64,000 bases of DNA from Staphylococcus sp. KG4-3. GTDB lineage: Bacteria; Bacillota; Bacilli; Staphylococcales; Staphylococcaceae. The translations under genes were made by a program, and so were the position numbers. Position 1 is the first letter of the stretch. Each line of letters begins with the position of its first letter. The DNA lies in NCBI RefSeq assembly GCF_033597815.2, contig NZ_CP166245.1, positions 2,294,001-2,358,000 on the forward strand, written 5' to 3'. A model generated the notes under the pieces. The model saw nothing but the letters and a program-made list of their open reading frames with translations. It made no database searches and was not told the origin of the DNA. Shown here one piece after another: positions 37,255 to 45,748 of this stretch.

Positions 37255-38700
37255 TTATAAATTTTCTTGTTCTAGTTCAATTTTACGTTTACTTTTCAAC
37301 ATAAACACGCTAATTAAGCTAATAAATGAAATAATTACAGCAAACCAAAAGGCTGCATGATATCCACTTAAAAGTGCTTCATGTTGTATTTGCATAGCCA
37401 TTTCTTTTTTACCCATACCTTTATAATCACTCATATTAGGTGTAAAGTCTTTTGCTACTTGACTCATGATCGTAATCAAACCTGCTGTCCCTATTGAAGC
37501 AGATATTTGTTGCACTGTATTAGTCATAGATGAGCCATGGGCGTTCATATCACGAGATAATTGGTTCATTGTATGTGTCATTAATGGCATTAATCCAAGT
37601 GCAATACCAATCATACGAATCGCATAAACAGTTGCTAGTACTGCTGCAGAAGTATTTTCATCCATTATAACAAAGTATGATGTTGTAATTACTACGATAA
37701 GCATGCCGATAAATGCTAATATTTTCGCGCCATACTTTTCATATAAAAAACCTGAAGCTACAGACATAATCCCCATTACGATTGCACCAGGTAATAATAT
37801 CAATCCTGATTGAAGTGCTGAATCATTCATTATATTTTGGACAAACATAGGCAGTACAGTCTCAGATCCTATCATTGATATCATTGTAAATGCCATAATA
37901 ACAATACCTACTGCAAATTGACTATTTTTAAATACTGAAAAATCAAGTAATGGTGTTTCTAGTCTTGTTTGACGGAAAATAAAAATCGCAACAAGAATTA
38001 TACCTCCTATTACTGACGTTAAAACAATAGGATCACTCCACCCGTCGCGTGAAATTGAACTTGTGCCGTATAGAAGTCCACCAAATCCTAATACTGATAA
38101 TGAAATAGATATTATATCAATTGGTGCTTTCCTATTTGTTCCTACATTTTTTACAAACTTAAATGCACCTATAAACGTCAACGCTGCAATTGGAGCAACT
38201 ACATGGAATAATGAACGCCAATCAAAATATTCCACAAGATATCCTGATAAAGTTGGACCAATTGCTGGAGCCAAACCAATCACTAGACCAAAAGTCCCCA
38301 TATATTTACCACGTTCATGTGGTTCAAATATATCTAATATAGTTGTCATCATTAAAGGCATCATGATACCTGAACCAAGTGCTTGAACAATCCTTGCACT
38401 TAATAAAACTGTAAAATTCGGACTAAAGCCCGCAATAATTGTACCAATAAAGAATATTGAAATTGCTGTTAAAAATACTTGTCTTGTCGAAAAGCGTTGT
38501 ATCACCATTGCTGATAATGGTATAACGACACCATTAGTTAACAAGAACGCTGTAGTTAACCATTGTACTTGCGTATAATCTATATTAAAGTCTTTCATTA
38601 TACTTGGTAATGCTGTGGTCAACAATGTTTCATTTAAAAGTCCAAAGAAACCCCCAAACAACATCATCAATATCATTATTATTTTAGTTTTTTGAGTCAT
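37255..38700 (-). CDS. MFS multidrug exporter, DHA2 (14-segment, EmrB/LmrB-like)
   Basis: 481 residues and about 14 membrane segments. Motif C of drug:H+ antiporters is visible as GLVIGLAPAIGPTLSGYL, and the loop 2-3 motif is degenerate (VIQRFSTRQ). The family exports drugs or lipids using the proton gradient; substrates cannot be predicted. The start follows GGAGATAAAA. Confidence 0.88.
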   Translation of the reverse strand: MTQKTKIIMILMMLFGGFFGLLNETLLTTALPSIMKDFNIDYTQVQWLTTAFLLTNGVVIPLSAMVIQRFSTRQVFLTAISIFFIGTIIAGFSPNFTVLLSARIVQALGSGIMMPLMMTTILDIFEPHERGKYMGTFGLVIGLAPAIGPTLSGYLVEYFDWRSLFHVVAPIAALTFIGAFKFVKNVGTNRKAPIDIISISLSVLGFGGLLYGTSSISRDGWSDPIVLTSVIGGIILVAIFIFRQTRLETPLLDFSVFKNSQFAVGIVIMAFTMISMIGSETVLPMFVQNIMNDSALQSGLILLPGAIVMGIMSVASGFLYEKYGAKILAFIGMLIVVITTSYFVIMDENTSAAVLATVYAIRMIGIALGLMPLMTHTMNQLSRDMNAHGSSMTNTVQQISASIGTAGLITIMSQVAKDFTPNMSDYKGMGKKEMAMQIQHEALLSGYHAAFWFAVIISFISLISVFMLKSKRKIELEQENL

Positions 38701-38848
38701 TTTTATCTCCTACATTTTCTTATAGTTTAGCTTTTGAGAAATTAGCCACATTGGTGCATTATACATATATTTTTAAAATATAACATTAAAAATACTCAAA
38801 AATATTGTAATTTTTACATATCGTTAGTAAAAGTGATAGTTTTTATAT

Positions 38849-38895
38849 AAATCGTAATAATTCCTATTTACAAAACTGTATATTTCGTCCATAAT
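38849..38895 (+). promoter_or_regulatory. Zur-like box and promoter of the 34-residue ORF
   Basis: The dyad 38849-38869 has a perfect left arm (AAATCGTAATAATT) and a right arm with two mismatches to the Zur consensus: 19 of 21 positions fit. It overlaps the -35 TTTACA (38867-38872); CATAAT (38890-38895) is the -10 at a 17-base spacing. Confidence 0.6.
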
Positions 38896-38921
38896 TACTT
38901 TTGTGAAGGAGGTCATAACTT

Positions 38922-39026
38922 ATGAAATTAGATTTACAAACAGCACGTCGTAACTTGAATAGCCCAAATATTAAAACAAGAAAACGTGCACGTAAGATTA
39001 TTCAACAACATAAGCGTAATAAATAA
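38922..39026 (+). CDS. 34-residue basic protein, putative metal-homeostasis family
   Basis: A short gene with an excellent ribosome site (AAGGAGG, 9 bases before ATG) that encodes 34 residues: MKLDLQTARRNLNSPN, then IKTRKRARKIIQQHKRNK. It is very basic and lacks a membrane segment. The pattern L-x-S-P-N-I-K-T-R-K-R-A matches, as I remember it, a family of tiny Firmicutes proteins annotated as putative metal homeostasis proteins. The Zur-like box upstream gives independent support. The molecular role is unknown. Confidence 0.78.
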   Translation: MKLDLQTARRNLNSPNIKTRKRARKIIQQHKRNK

Positions 39027-39173
39027 TCCATCAAGTCCTTATTTATTATAGATCATTAATTTGGTAGTGATCCCCCTAATCTTAAAACGGCAGTTATAAA
39101 AAGATTTGATAAGCCCAATCTCAAATCTTAAATAATAACTAAACAATCAAATACACAAGTGTTAATACACATA
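39027..39173. other. Non-coding stretch downstream of the 34-residue ORF
   Basis: About 150 bases before the terminator, likely the 3' part of the same transcript. It holds a C-rich, anti-Shine-Dalgarno-like segment (GATCCCCCTAA, 39069-39079) and a perfect 9-bp hairpin (AAGATTTGA 39101-39109 with TCAAATCTT 39121-39129). No ORF. Confidence 0.4.
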
Positions 39174-39212
39174 AAAAAGTCCGAGACATGAAATCAATGC
39201 CTCGGACTTTTT
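39174..39212. terminator. Bidirectional terminator before gpmA
   Basis: AAAAAGTCCGAG pairs perfectly with CTCGGACTTTTT around a 15-base loop. It ends the converging 34-residue ORF transcript and gpmA. Confidence 0.93.
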
Positions 39213-39238
39213 TACATAAACTTTATTTATTATTTTCA

Positions 39239-39925
39239 CTATAAATAATACTTATCTATTACTTGTAAATCATCTGTCAATTCATATATTAATGGGGCAC
39301 CTGTTTTTATTTCATAGCTAATAATATCTTCATCAGATACATTTTCCAAATATTTAATAAGTGCACGTAACGAATTACCATGTGCAGAAACGAGCACAGT
39401 TTTACCATCTAAAAGTTGTTGTGAGATTTGATCATTCCAATATGGTATTACTCTTATTAATGTATCTTTCAAACTTTCTGATTCAGGCATAACTCTTCTA
39501 TCTAAATGTTCGTATTTTCTATCATTTAAATAACCTTTTCTTTGTTCTTCACCTTGTTTAGGTGGCGCAACGTCATAAGAGCGTCTCCAAATATGCACTT
39601 GTTCTTCGCCAAATTTTTCACGTGCGTCGTCTTTATTCAGACCCTGCAAATCACCATAATGTCTCTCATTTAGCCTCCAAGATTTTATAACTGGGATGAA
39701 CAATTGATCCGATTCATTTAACAGGTGAAACGTAGTTTTAATTGCTCTTTTTAGTAAAGAAGTATATACAATATCAATTTCGATACCTTGTTTTTTTAAT
39801 TTTTTACCGGAAGTAATGGCTTCGTTTTTACCTTGGTCAGATAAATCTACATCTGCCCATCCCGTAAATAAATTTTCAGCATTCCAAACGCTTTGTCCAT
39901 GTCTACATAAAATTAATTTTGGCAT
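39239..39925 (-). CDS. gpmA: 2,3-bisphosphoglycerate-dependent phosphoglycerate mutase
   Basis: 228 residues, the usual dPGM length. The phosphohistidine motif is LCRHGQSVWNAENLFTGW (His8), with the second histidine in VSAHGNSLRALIKYL, and LNERHYGDLQGLNK is the typical dPGM segment. It interconverts 3- and 2-phosphoglycerate in glycolysis. Staphylococci also have the cofactor-independent enzyme (pgm) elsewhere, so this is the second isoform. A single-gene transcript. Confidence 0.94.
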   Translation of the reverse strand: MPKLILCRHGQSVWNAENLFTGWADVDLSDQGKNEAITSGKKLKKQGIEIDIVYTSLLKRAIKTTFHLLNESDQLFIPVIKSWRLNERHYGDLQGLNKDDAREKFGEEQVHIWRRSYDVAPPKQGEEQRKGYLNDRKYEHLDRRVMPESESLKDTLIRVIPYWNDQISQQLLDGKTVLVSAHGNSLRALIKYLENVSDEDIISYEIKTGAPLIYELTDDLQVIDKYYL

Positions 39926-40296
39926 ATTATTCCTTCTTTCATTAAATAAAATATAATTTTTCTGTTTTTTACAGAAATGTTACAACAAAAATAAATTATG
40001 AAATATATCATAAATGCTTTCATAAAAGCATTTACGTATTTATCTTGATTCTATATATATTAAAATTATAACAATTTACACACATTTTTGAAATAAATGT
40101 CTTCTTTTATTCACAAAAGATACTTTATTTTTATTTCACTGTAACCTACACGCTTTTTTATAGTGTTATAGTTGTAAACGTTGAATTAAGAAATTAAGAA
40201 TGTGCAAGTAAATACCACACATAACTGGAAGAAATATATAAACCTGTATAGTTCATTTTCAGACACAGGTAAAATCAATTAGGAGGATTTTTAACA
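39926..40296. other. Intergenic region gpmA / transglycosylase, with a WalR-like box
   Basis: 371 bases between divergent genes. Near gpmA, TTTACA-GAAAT-GTTACA (39968-39984) is, on the minus strand, a full match to the WalR consensus TGTWAH-N5-TGTWAH. A hairpin ATAAATGCTTT/AAAGCATTTA lies at about 40009-40035. The transglycosylase promoter is not clear; its ribosome site (AGGAGGA) is at 40281-40287. Confidence 0.45.
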
Positions 40297-40674
40297 ATGA
40301 AAAAATTATTATTAGCATCTTTCGCATCGATTACAATTGCAGCAACTGGATTTGGCGTAAGCTCAAATGTTTCAACAGCAGAAGCAGCTGAAACACCTGT
40401 ACAACAAACAACACAATCAACAAATGATGTATACGATCAATTTATTGAAGCGGGTGGTACTAAAGCTTTATGGGACAATATTGTAATGCCAGAATCAAGT
40501 GGTAACCCAGATGCTGTAAATGAATTAGGATATAGAGGTTTAGGACAAACTAAAGAATCTTGGGGAACTGGATCAGTTGAAGAGCAAACAAAAGGTATGA
40601 TTAACTATGCCGAAGAACGTTATGGTTCAGTTGACGCAGCAATTGATTTCCGTGTAGCTAACGGCTGGTGGTAA
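40297..40674 (+). CDS. Minimal secreted transglycosylase, IsaA/SceD type
   Basis: 125 residues. Signal peptide with cleavage expected at AEAAE (residues ~28-31), then a short linker and a compact C-terminal domain. The domain holds WDNIVMPESSGNPDAVN with the likely catalytic glutamate, GYRGLGQTKESWGTGS, and ends in ANGWW as in IsaA and SceD. Those proteins are about 230 residues long; here the long variable middle is missing, leaving the bare catalytic unit. It would cleave peptidoglycan glycan strands outside the cell. Confidence 0.88.
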   Translation: MKKLLLASFASITIAATGFGVSSNVSTAEAAETPVQQTTQSTNDVYDQFIEAGGTKALWDNIVMPESSGNPDAVNELGYRGLGQTKESWGTGSVEEQTKGMINYAEERYGSVDAAIDFRVANGWW

Positions 40675-40739
40675 GTATAATACCTAATTTCTAGGCTTAA
40701 ATAATATAACCAAAGGTTGGGACATAATCCCAGAAAAAT

Positions 40740-40787
40740 AGCACTCAGATGATTTAATACAATTCATCTGAGTGCTTAGTTTTTATT
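40740..40787 (+). terminator. Terminator of the transglycosylase gene
   Basis: AGCACTCAGATGA (40740-40752) pairs with TCATCTGAGTGCT (40764-40776), followed by TAGTTTTTATT. A T-run on the opposite side means it could act in both directions. Confidence 0.8.
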
Positions 40788-40922
40788 CAATACTTCGTAT
40801 TGTTAGCTTACTTTTTAGGGAGCAGCTTCAGTCTGTAGTCTTCTGCTTGTCCTGTTTCCTCAAGAGTCTCGCCAAAATACGTCGCATTTATATGGAATCT
40901 CACATCAAGATACTAAAAAAAC

Positions 40923-40964
40923 AATGCCCATTTGTATAGTAAAATTACTATACAAATGGGCATT
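40923..40964 (-). terminator. Perfect hairpin, terminator for the CDF gene
   Basis: AATGCCCATTTGTATAGT (40923-40940) and its exact complement (40947-40964) flank a 6-base loop. On the minus strand it is followed by G and T7, so it ends the CDF exporter transcript some 160 bases after its stop. Confidence 0.85.
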
Positions 40965-41127
40965 ATATAAATTTTAAAACATGGCTCAACTAATATTACC
41001 AATTGAAACTTCTATTTTAATTCACTACAACGCGAAATACTTTATTAGCTTTTAGCGTTGTTACTATATACCTATTCAGTTGTATGAGATTAATAAATTA
41101 TATATTTTTTTACAATAATATCCAGTT

Positions 41128-41997
41128 TTACTGTATTGAAGCAGGTTCAGGATGCACATACACAGATGATATACCTTTACCATGCATATGTTGTTCTACT
41201 TTATCACAAATATGGTGCGCCTCTTCTAATGATAAGTCTGAATCTACAACGATTGTTACATCGACAAAAATACTGCTTCCATGATATCTACCTTTAATAG
41301 TATGAACATCAATCACTTCTTCAATGTCTAATACATAATTCTTATATGCTTCTAGCTCCTGTTCATTAAATCCGTCACTTAATGTAAATATAGCCTCTTT
41401 GAAAATACCGAAACCTGTATATATAATTAGTAGACCTAAAACCGTTGCTAATAATGTATCAATGATTGGTAAACCAAACTGAGTAAAAACTAAACCTATC
41501 GCGGTACCAATACTAACTAAAGCATCTGATAAATTATCTTTTGCCGCTGAATTAAGTGAACTACTATTTGTACGTTTGGCAAGCTTTTGATTAATAATAA
41601 AAACGACTAACATAATCACGCCACTGATAACACTGACATAAATCGTAATCGCATTCGGTGTACTGTGTTCATTAGAAAATATATTGGGCAAATTTTCAAT
41701 TACTACTTGAATACCAACAAACATAATAATGAATGAAACCAATAATGACGAAATATTCTCAGATTTCAAATGACCGTAGGGATGATTCTTATCTGCAGGT
41801 TTAATAGAAATTTTCAATCCGATAATAACTGCTAATGAGACAATAATATCTGTCATATTGTTGATACTATCAGCTCTTACTGCCGCCGAATCATAAATAT
41901 ACCCTACTATAAATTTCAAAATAGAAAGTATAATATAGACGATTAAACTCAGATATGCACCTTTTTGTGCAAGTTTTAAATTCTCACTTTGTGTCAT
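41128..41997 (-). CDS. Cation diffusion facilitator (CDF) metal exporter
   Basis: 289 residues: six membrane segments to about residue 210 and a cytoplasmic ferredoxin-like domain (~210-289, ending with HHICDKVEQHMHGKGISSVYVHPEP). Segment 2 has DSINNMTD and segment 5 DNLSDALVS, the metal-site positions of CDF proteins, plus HPYGHLKSENISSL after segment 2. The substitution of asparagine where zinc transporters have histidine is compatible with Mn or Fe export, but specificity cannot be assigned. Confidence 0.9.
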   Translation of the reverse strand: MTQSENLKLAQKGAYLSLIVYIILSILKFIVGYIYDSAAVRADSINNMTDIIVSLAVIIGLKISIKPADKNHPYGHLKSENISSLLVSFIIMFVGIQVVIENLPNIFSNEHSTPNAITIYVSVISGVIMLVVFIINQKLAKRTNSSSLNSAAKDNLSDALVSIGTAIGLVFTQFGLPIIDTLLATVLGLLIIYTGFGIFKEAIFTLSDGFNEQELEAYKNYVLDIEEVIDVHTIKGRYHGSSIFVDVTIVVDSDLSLEEAHHICDKVEQHMHGKGISSVYVHPEPASIQ

Positions 41998-42330
41998 GTG
42001 CTACAGCCACCTTAATTGATATTGGATTATATATTATGACCTATCACAAGCATATTTACAACATTTTTTATTATAAAATTATTTAATATTTTTTAGTTAA
42101 TTATTTTTTTAGCCATTCCTAAATTACACTGTTAAATTGTGCAAAAATTAAAATAAAAATCTCGAAATCACAAACGCCTCTCCAAATATTTCTATCGGCG
42201 TTCTACTGGATATTTTCTAAAATATAACAGTATAAATAAAAAAGCATTATCATAGCCACTCCATAACCATAGGTAGCCAACTAATAATGCTCAATAATAT
42301 AATGACATTTCGTCAAAATTTAATTTAATG
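41998..42330. other. Intergenic region between CDF gene and gtrA-like gene
   Basis: 333 A+T-rich bases. It contains an inverted repeat AACGCC/GGCGTT (42173-42202) of uncertain role and the GtrA terminator at 42238-42290. No ORF. Confidence 0.5.
42238..42290 (-). terminator. Terminator of the gtrA-like gene
   Basis: On the minus strand GCATTAT pairs with ATAATGC and TGGCTA-type inner bases also pair, followed by T6. It lies about 40 bases after the gene's stop. Confidence 0.7.
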
Positions 42331-42714
42331 TCAGTCTCTTAATATATATTTAGATAATACAAACGTAATTGGTATAGTAATAATAAGTCCAGCAAATGGT
42401 GCGATAACAGATGAGATGTGGAACCATTGTACAAATATATATAGTAAGATGGTTTGCATCCCCATATTAACAACTTGAGTTAATGGGAATTGAATAAATT
42501 TGCGCCATGTCGGTTTTACTTTGTATACAAAATAACAATTGAGATAATAAGAAACTATAAAACTAACAACAAATCCACTGATATGACTGACTAAATAATT
42601 GATATCAATTAACTTTAATAAAAATAAATAAACCACGTAATAATTAAAAGTGTTAATACCACCAACAAGAATAAATTTTATAATTTCATATTGTGTCTTG
42701 GTTAAATGCATCAA
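42331..42714 (-). CDS. GtrA-family membrane protein
   Basis: 127 residues with four membrane segments, the typical GtrA length and pattern: FILVGGINTFNYYVVYLFL in segment 1, VSYYLNCYFVYK after segment 2, and a closing VLSKYILRD. GtrA-like proteins are thought to flip lipid-linked sugars or support cell-wall glycosylation. No glycosyltransferase lies beside it here, so the partner is unknown. Confidence 0.9.
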   Translation of the reverse strand: MMHLTKTQYEIIKFILVGGINTFNYYVVYLFLLKLIDINYLVSHISGFVVSFIVSYYLNCYFVYKVKPTWRKFIQFPLTQVVNMGMQTILLYIFVQWFHISSVIAPFAGLIITIPITFVLSKYILRD

Positions 42715-42995
42715 TTTTCTCCTTTGTGTGACAATCTAAAATGTCCATACTACAATAAAACATAACTTGTCTAACAACTTGAGATATGTCTTAAAAATAT
42801 ATTACTTATTAATCAATATTTTAACATAATATATTGTATTATATATTAAAAATAATATCTCGAACAATGTGCACGTATTAAATATGTAATTTTGTCATTG
42901 CATTTATATTCACGTGTGCGATAATAATCTAGTTACTAAACATTCAATTTTTCATTATAATAACGTAACTAACTGTGCTTAAAGGAGTACTTTAT

Positions 42996-44198
42996 ATGGA
43001 TAAAATTACAAATCGCCAACTACCTTTGATGGTCATTATTATGTTGGGTATTATGACTACTTTTGGGCCTTTAACAATAGATATGTATGTCCCTTCACTA
43101 CCAAATGTGCAGAGTGATTTTGGTACAACTACTTCACAAGTACAACTTACACTGTCGTTTGCTATGATTGGACTTGCAATTGGACAATTTACATTTGGAC
43201 CATTATCTGATGCATATGGTCGTAAAAAAATTGCATTACTTATTATTTCAATATACGTCATTGCTTCGTTAACAGCAGTATTTACAACATCACTATCACT
43301 GTTACTTGTAATACGTCTTATACAAGGGTTAACTGGGGGAGGCGCTATCGTCATCGCCAAAGCGTCCATTGGCGATCAGCATAAAGGAAAATCTTTAGCA
43401 AAAGGACTAGCCTCTTTACTAGTTGTTAATGGGATTATCACCATTCTTGCACCCTTAATCGGCGGGTATGCCTTAAGCGTTTCAAATTGGAAAGCAATAT
43501 TCCTAATTTTAACCATTGTCAGTTTTGCAATATTAATTTTTGCATTTTTTAAAATGGAAGAAACGAGAGATACAGATCTTACCAAACTTAACTTTTCCTT
43601 AATATTTAAAGATTTTGGGTATCTACTAAAGAAACCTGCGTTTATCATTCCAATGCTGTTGCAAGGATTAACCTATGTGATGCTCTTTAGTTTTTCTTCT
43701 GCTGCACCGTTTATTACGCAGAAGATTTACGAGATGACACCACAACAATTTAGTATTTTATTCGCGTTAAACGGTATCGGCTTAATTATTATGAGTCAAC
43801 TAACAGCCTTACTCGTTGAATATATCAATCGCTACTTTCTCCTTGTACTGCTGACATTAATACAAATTTCAGGTGTTGTATTGATTATTTTTACTCTTAT
43901 ATTCCATTTACCACTGTGGGTATTAATCATCGCCTTTTTCCTTAATGTATGCCCTGTAACAGGAATTGGTCCATTAAGTTTCACATTAGCTATGGAATCT
44001 CGAACAGGTGGTAGTGGTAACGCATCAAGTTTGCTTGGTTTATTCCAATTTATTTTAGGTGGAATTATGTCTCCTCTTGTTGGTTTAAAAGGTGAATACA
44101 GTGTTATGCCTTATCTCATCATCCTAACTATTACTGCTATATTAATTATTTTATTGGAAATACTATTAAAACCTATCATGATTAAGCGAAATGCGTAA
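42996..44198 (+). CDS. Bcr/CflA-family drug exporter (MFS)
   Basis: 400 residues from the ATG at 42996 (AAAGGAG 8 bases upstream). Twelve membrane segments; the N-terminal signature GPLTIDMYVPSLPNVQSDF and the loop motif GPLSDAYGRKKIAL are typical of Bcr/CflA (DHA1) pumps, with RLIQGLTGGGAIVIAKA in segment 4. It is expected to export drugs such as bicyclomycin or chloramphenicol, or sulfur compounds, by proton antiport. Confidence 0.92.
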   Translation: MDKITNRQLPLMVIIMLGIMTTFGPLTIDMYVPSLPNVQSDFGTTTSQVQLTLSFAMIGLAIGQFTFGPLSDAYGRKKIALLIISIYVIASLTAVFTTSLSLLLVIRLIQGLTGGGAIVIAKASIGDQHKGKSLAKGLASLLVVNGIITILAPLIGGYALSVSNWKAIFLILTIVSFAILIFAFFKMEETRDTDLTKLNFSLIFKDFGYLLKKPAFIIPMLLQGLTYVMLFSFSSAAPFITQKIYEMTPQQFSILFALNGIGLIIMSQLTALLVEYINRYFLLVLLTLIQISGVVLIIFTLIFHLPLWVLIIAFFLNVCPVTGIGPLSFTLAMESRTGGSGNASSLLGLFQFILGGIMSPLVGLKGEYSVMPYLIILTITAILIILLEILLKPIMIKRNA

Positions 44199-44236
44199 TC
44201 TAATGGGGTTAACAACACCGATTAACTAGCTAAAAA

Positions 44237-44342
44237 TGTCTAAGATAGAAAAAATTATATATGTATGATTTTTATCTTAGACACTCTTAATGGGACAGGT
44301 ATACAAAATCAATTTTAAATTTTTTGATTTGTATCCTGTCCC
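44237..44342 (+). terminator. Two tandem hairpins after the Bcr/CflA gene
   Basis: Hairpin 1 pairs TGTCTAAGAT with ATCTTAGACA (44237-44284). Hairpin 2 pairs GGGACAGG and ACAAATCA-type sequence with TGATTTGT and CCTGTCCC (44292-44342), followed by TCTTTT. The second is the likely terminator; it also faces the convergent GyrI-like gene. Confidence 0.75.
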
Positions 44343-44369
44343 TCTTTTAATTAAGCATTCACTTTTAGT

Positions 44370-44834
44370 TTAAACAATCGGTAACCAGATTTCTGTAATA
44401 TAATCTTCAGCTCTAATTTCCCCTTCTTTATAACACTCAAAAAATGGCGCATTTCGCAATTCATAATCTAATGTTGGTAAAATATGTCTATTAATAGATT
44501 CCATTGCGTTTTTTATAGAACCTGGCACTGGTCCTTCAGCATCAAATACGAGGTATCTCCCGCTTGCTATTTCTGTGTGTTGCCATATTTCATCATCTTC
44601 ATCGCTCGTAACACCTATTAAATAATGCATTTCTCCATTATCAAGTGGTTTACATACTCCTAATAGACCTGGTAAATGTTCATTACCTAATTTCAATAAG
44701 TCGTGTTTTTTGCCACTTTCATCAAAATCCATCCAGAACATAAAAATATTTTCTTGTGCTTTTTGTCCAGTGGCATATTCTCTTTTTTCTCCTAATACAG
44801 ATAACGTTGGTAGTGTTTCTATTCTGTGTTTCAT
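44370..44834 (-). CDS. GyrI/AraC effector-binding-domain protein
   Basis: 154 residues that form one GyrI-like small-molecule-binding domain: an N-terminal strand HRIETLPTLSVLGEKREYA, a central segment MHYLIGVTSDEDDE, GRYLVFDAEGPVP and the end ITEIWLPIV. It has no DNA-binding domain, so it is a stand-alone binder of the type that sequesters or hydrolyses toxic compounds. The ribosome site AGGTGGGAG is good. Confidence 0.87.
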   Translation of the reverse strand: MKHRIETLPTLSVLGEKREYATGQKAQENIFMFWMDFDESGKKHDLLKLGNEHLPGLLGVCKPLDNGEMHYLIGVTSDEDDEIWQHTEIASGRYLVFDAEGPVPGSIKNAMESINRHILPTLDYELRNAPFFECYKEGEIRAEDYITEIWLPIV

Positions 44835-45020
44835 ATGTAATCTCCCACCTTCTTTTTTATGCTATTATAACCAAAACATCTTAACAATATCTATTCTAAG
44901 CTATTTCCATATTGCTTAAGCATCTTAATAGGCAACTTTTAAGAATAGCTATATAATAAATACAATGTAAAATCGCTTCATTTTTACTTTGAAGTACAAA
45001 TCATTAGGGAGAGCATCATC

Positions 45021-45632
45021 ATGAAATTAAATATATTACCTGTTAAACCAATTAGTCAATTATTTCCAATACCAATGATTATGGGCTGTGAAGGTGTATC
45101 GACAGCAATGATGTTACAATTCAATCAGCATAAAATACCCGCCACTCAAATAATGAAACATTGGCCTAAACATAAAAATAACCCTTATAAAGGATATGTA
45201 GGACATCACTTATGGATTAAATGGGGACATCATCAAACTATTTTCCCTTCCGCTCTCGTTCCACATCTCAAACGATATGACCCAAAAATTATAGATAGTA
45301 CTGGTCAGTCGTTAACTGATTTATGTGCAATTTTAGACAATGGTCAACCCGTTGTTATTTATCATACTGTACTCGGACAACGACCTTTGCGTCGTACTTA
45401 TAAATTTGATAATCAACTTACTAAATTGGTGTCTAATATTCATGTCACTTTACTCATTGGCTATGATGATGATTATTACTATTACATCGATCCGCTTTGG
45501 TCTCATATGGGAAGATTAATTGTATTTCCAGCACTAATGCCTAATAAATATCAAATAATAAAAATTAAAAAATCAAAGTTAGCACAAAGTTATGATGCGC
45601 CCGGCCGTTTGAGTTTTCATATTCAACCATAA
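45021..45632 (+). CDS. C39-like peptidase family protein (stand-alone)
   Basis: 203 residues of the peptidase C39-like fold. The candidate nucleophile is Cys22-x-Gly in MIMGCEGVSTAMMLQ; the candidate histidine and aspartate lie in NIHVTLLIGYDDDYYYYIDPLW. There is no signal peptide or membrane segment and no ABC transporter beside it, so it is not a bacteriocin processing domain. The YvpB-like relatives have no firm function. GGGAGAG precedes the start at 8 bases. Confidence 0.82.
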   Translation: MKLNILPVKPISQLFPIPMIMGCEGVSTAMMLQFNQHKIPATQIMKHWPKHKNNPYKGYVGHHLWIKWGHHQTIFPSALVPHLKRYDPKIIDSTGQSLTDLCAILDNGQPVVIYHTVLGQRPLRRTYKFDNQLTKLVSNIHVTLLIGYDDDYYYYIDPLWSHMGRLIVFPALMPNKYQIIKIKKSKLAQSYDAPGRLSFHIQP

Positions 45633-45712
45633 CTACTTTTGTGTTATCTTAACAAAAATGAGTCGCTTATCAATTAGTCATATTAGGAATTACTATAGAT
45701 TATTACAATAAA

Positions 45713-45747
45713 AGAAGCGACCATTAATATTAATGGTCGCTTCTTTC
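45713..45747. terminator. Bidirectional terminator after the C39-like gene
   Basis: AGAAGCGACCATTAAT pairs perfectly with ATTAATGGTCGCTTCT with almost no loop, with A and T runs outside. It separates the convergent C39-like and phosphoesterase genes. Confidence 0.92.
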
Positions 45748-45748
45748 A

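Larger units (their letters stand above)
40675..41127. other. Long non-coding region with stacked hairpins
   Basis: 453 bases. In order: a small dyad TGGGA/TCCCA (40718-40732); a strong hairpin (40740-40776) that can end the transglycosylase transcript; a less A+T-rich stretch at 40800-40900 without an ORF; and a perfect 18-bp hairpin (40923-40964). The first part resembles dispersed intergenic repeats of staphylococci. Confidence 0.5.

Noticed and set aside
40009..40035. Hairpin in the gpmA upstream region as a terminator
   Set aside because: Both flanking genes point away from it, so there is no transcript for it to end; it may be a chance A+T-rich inverted repeat.
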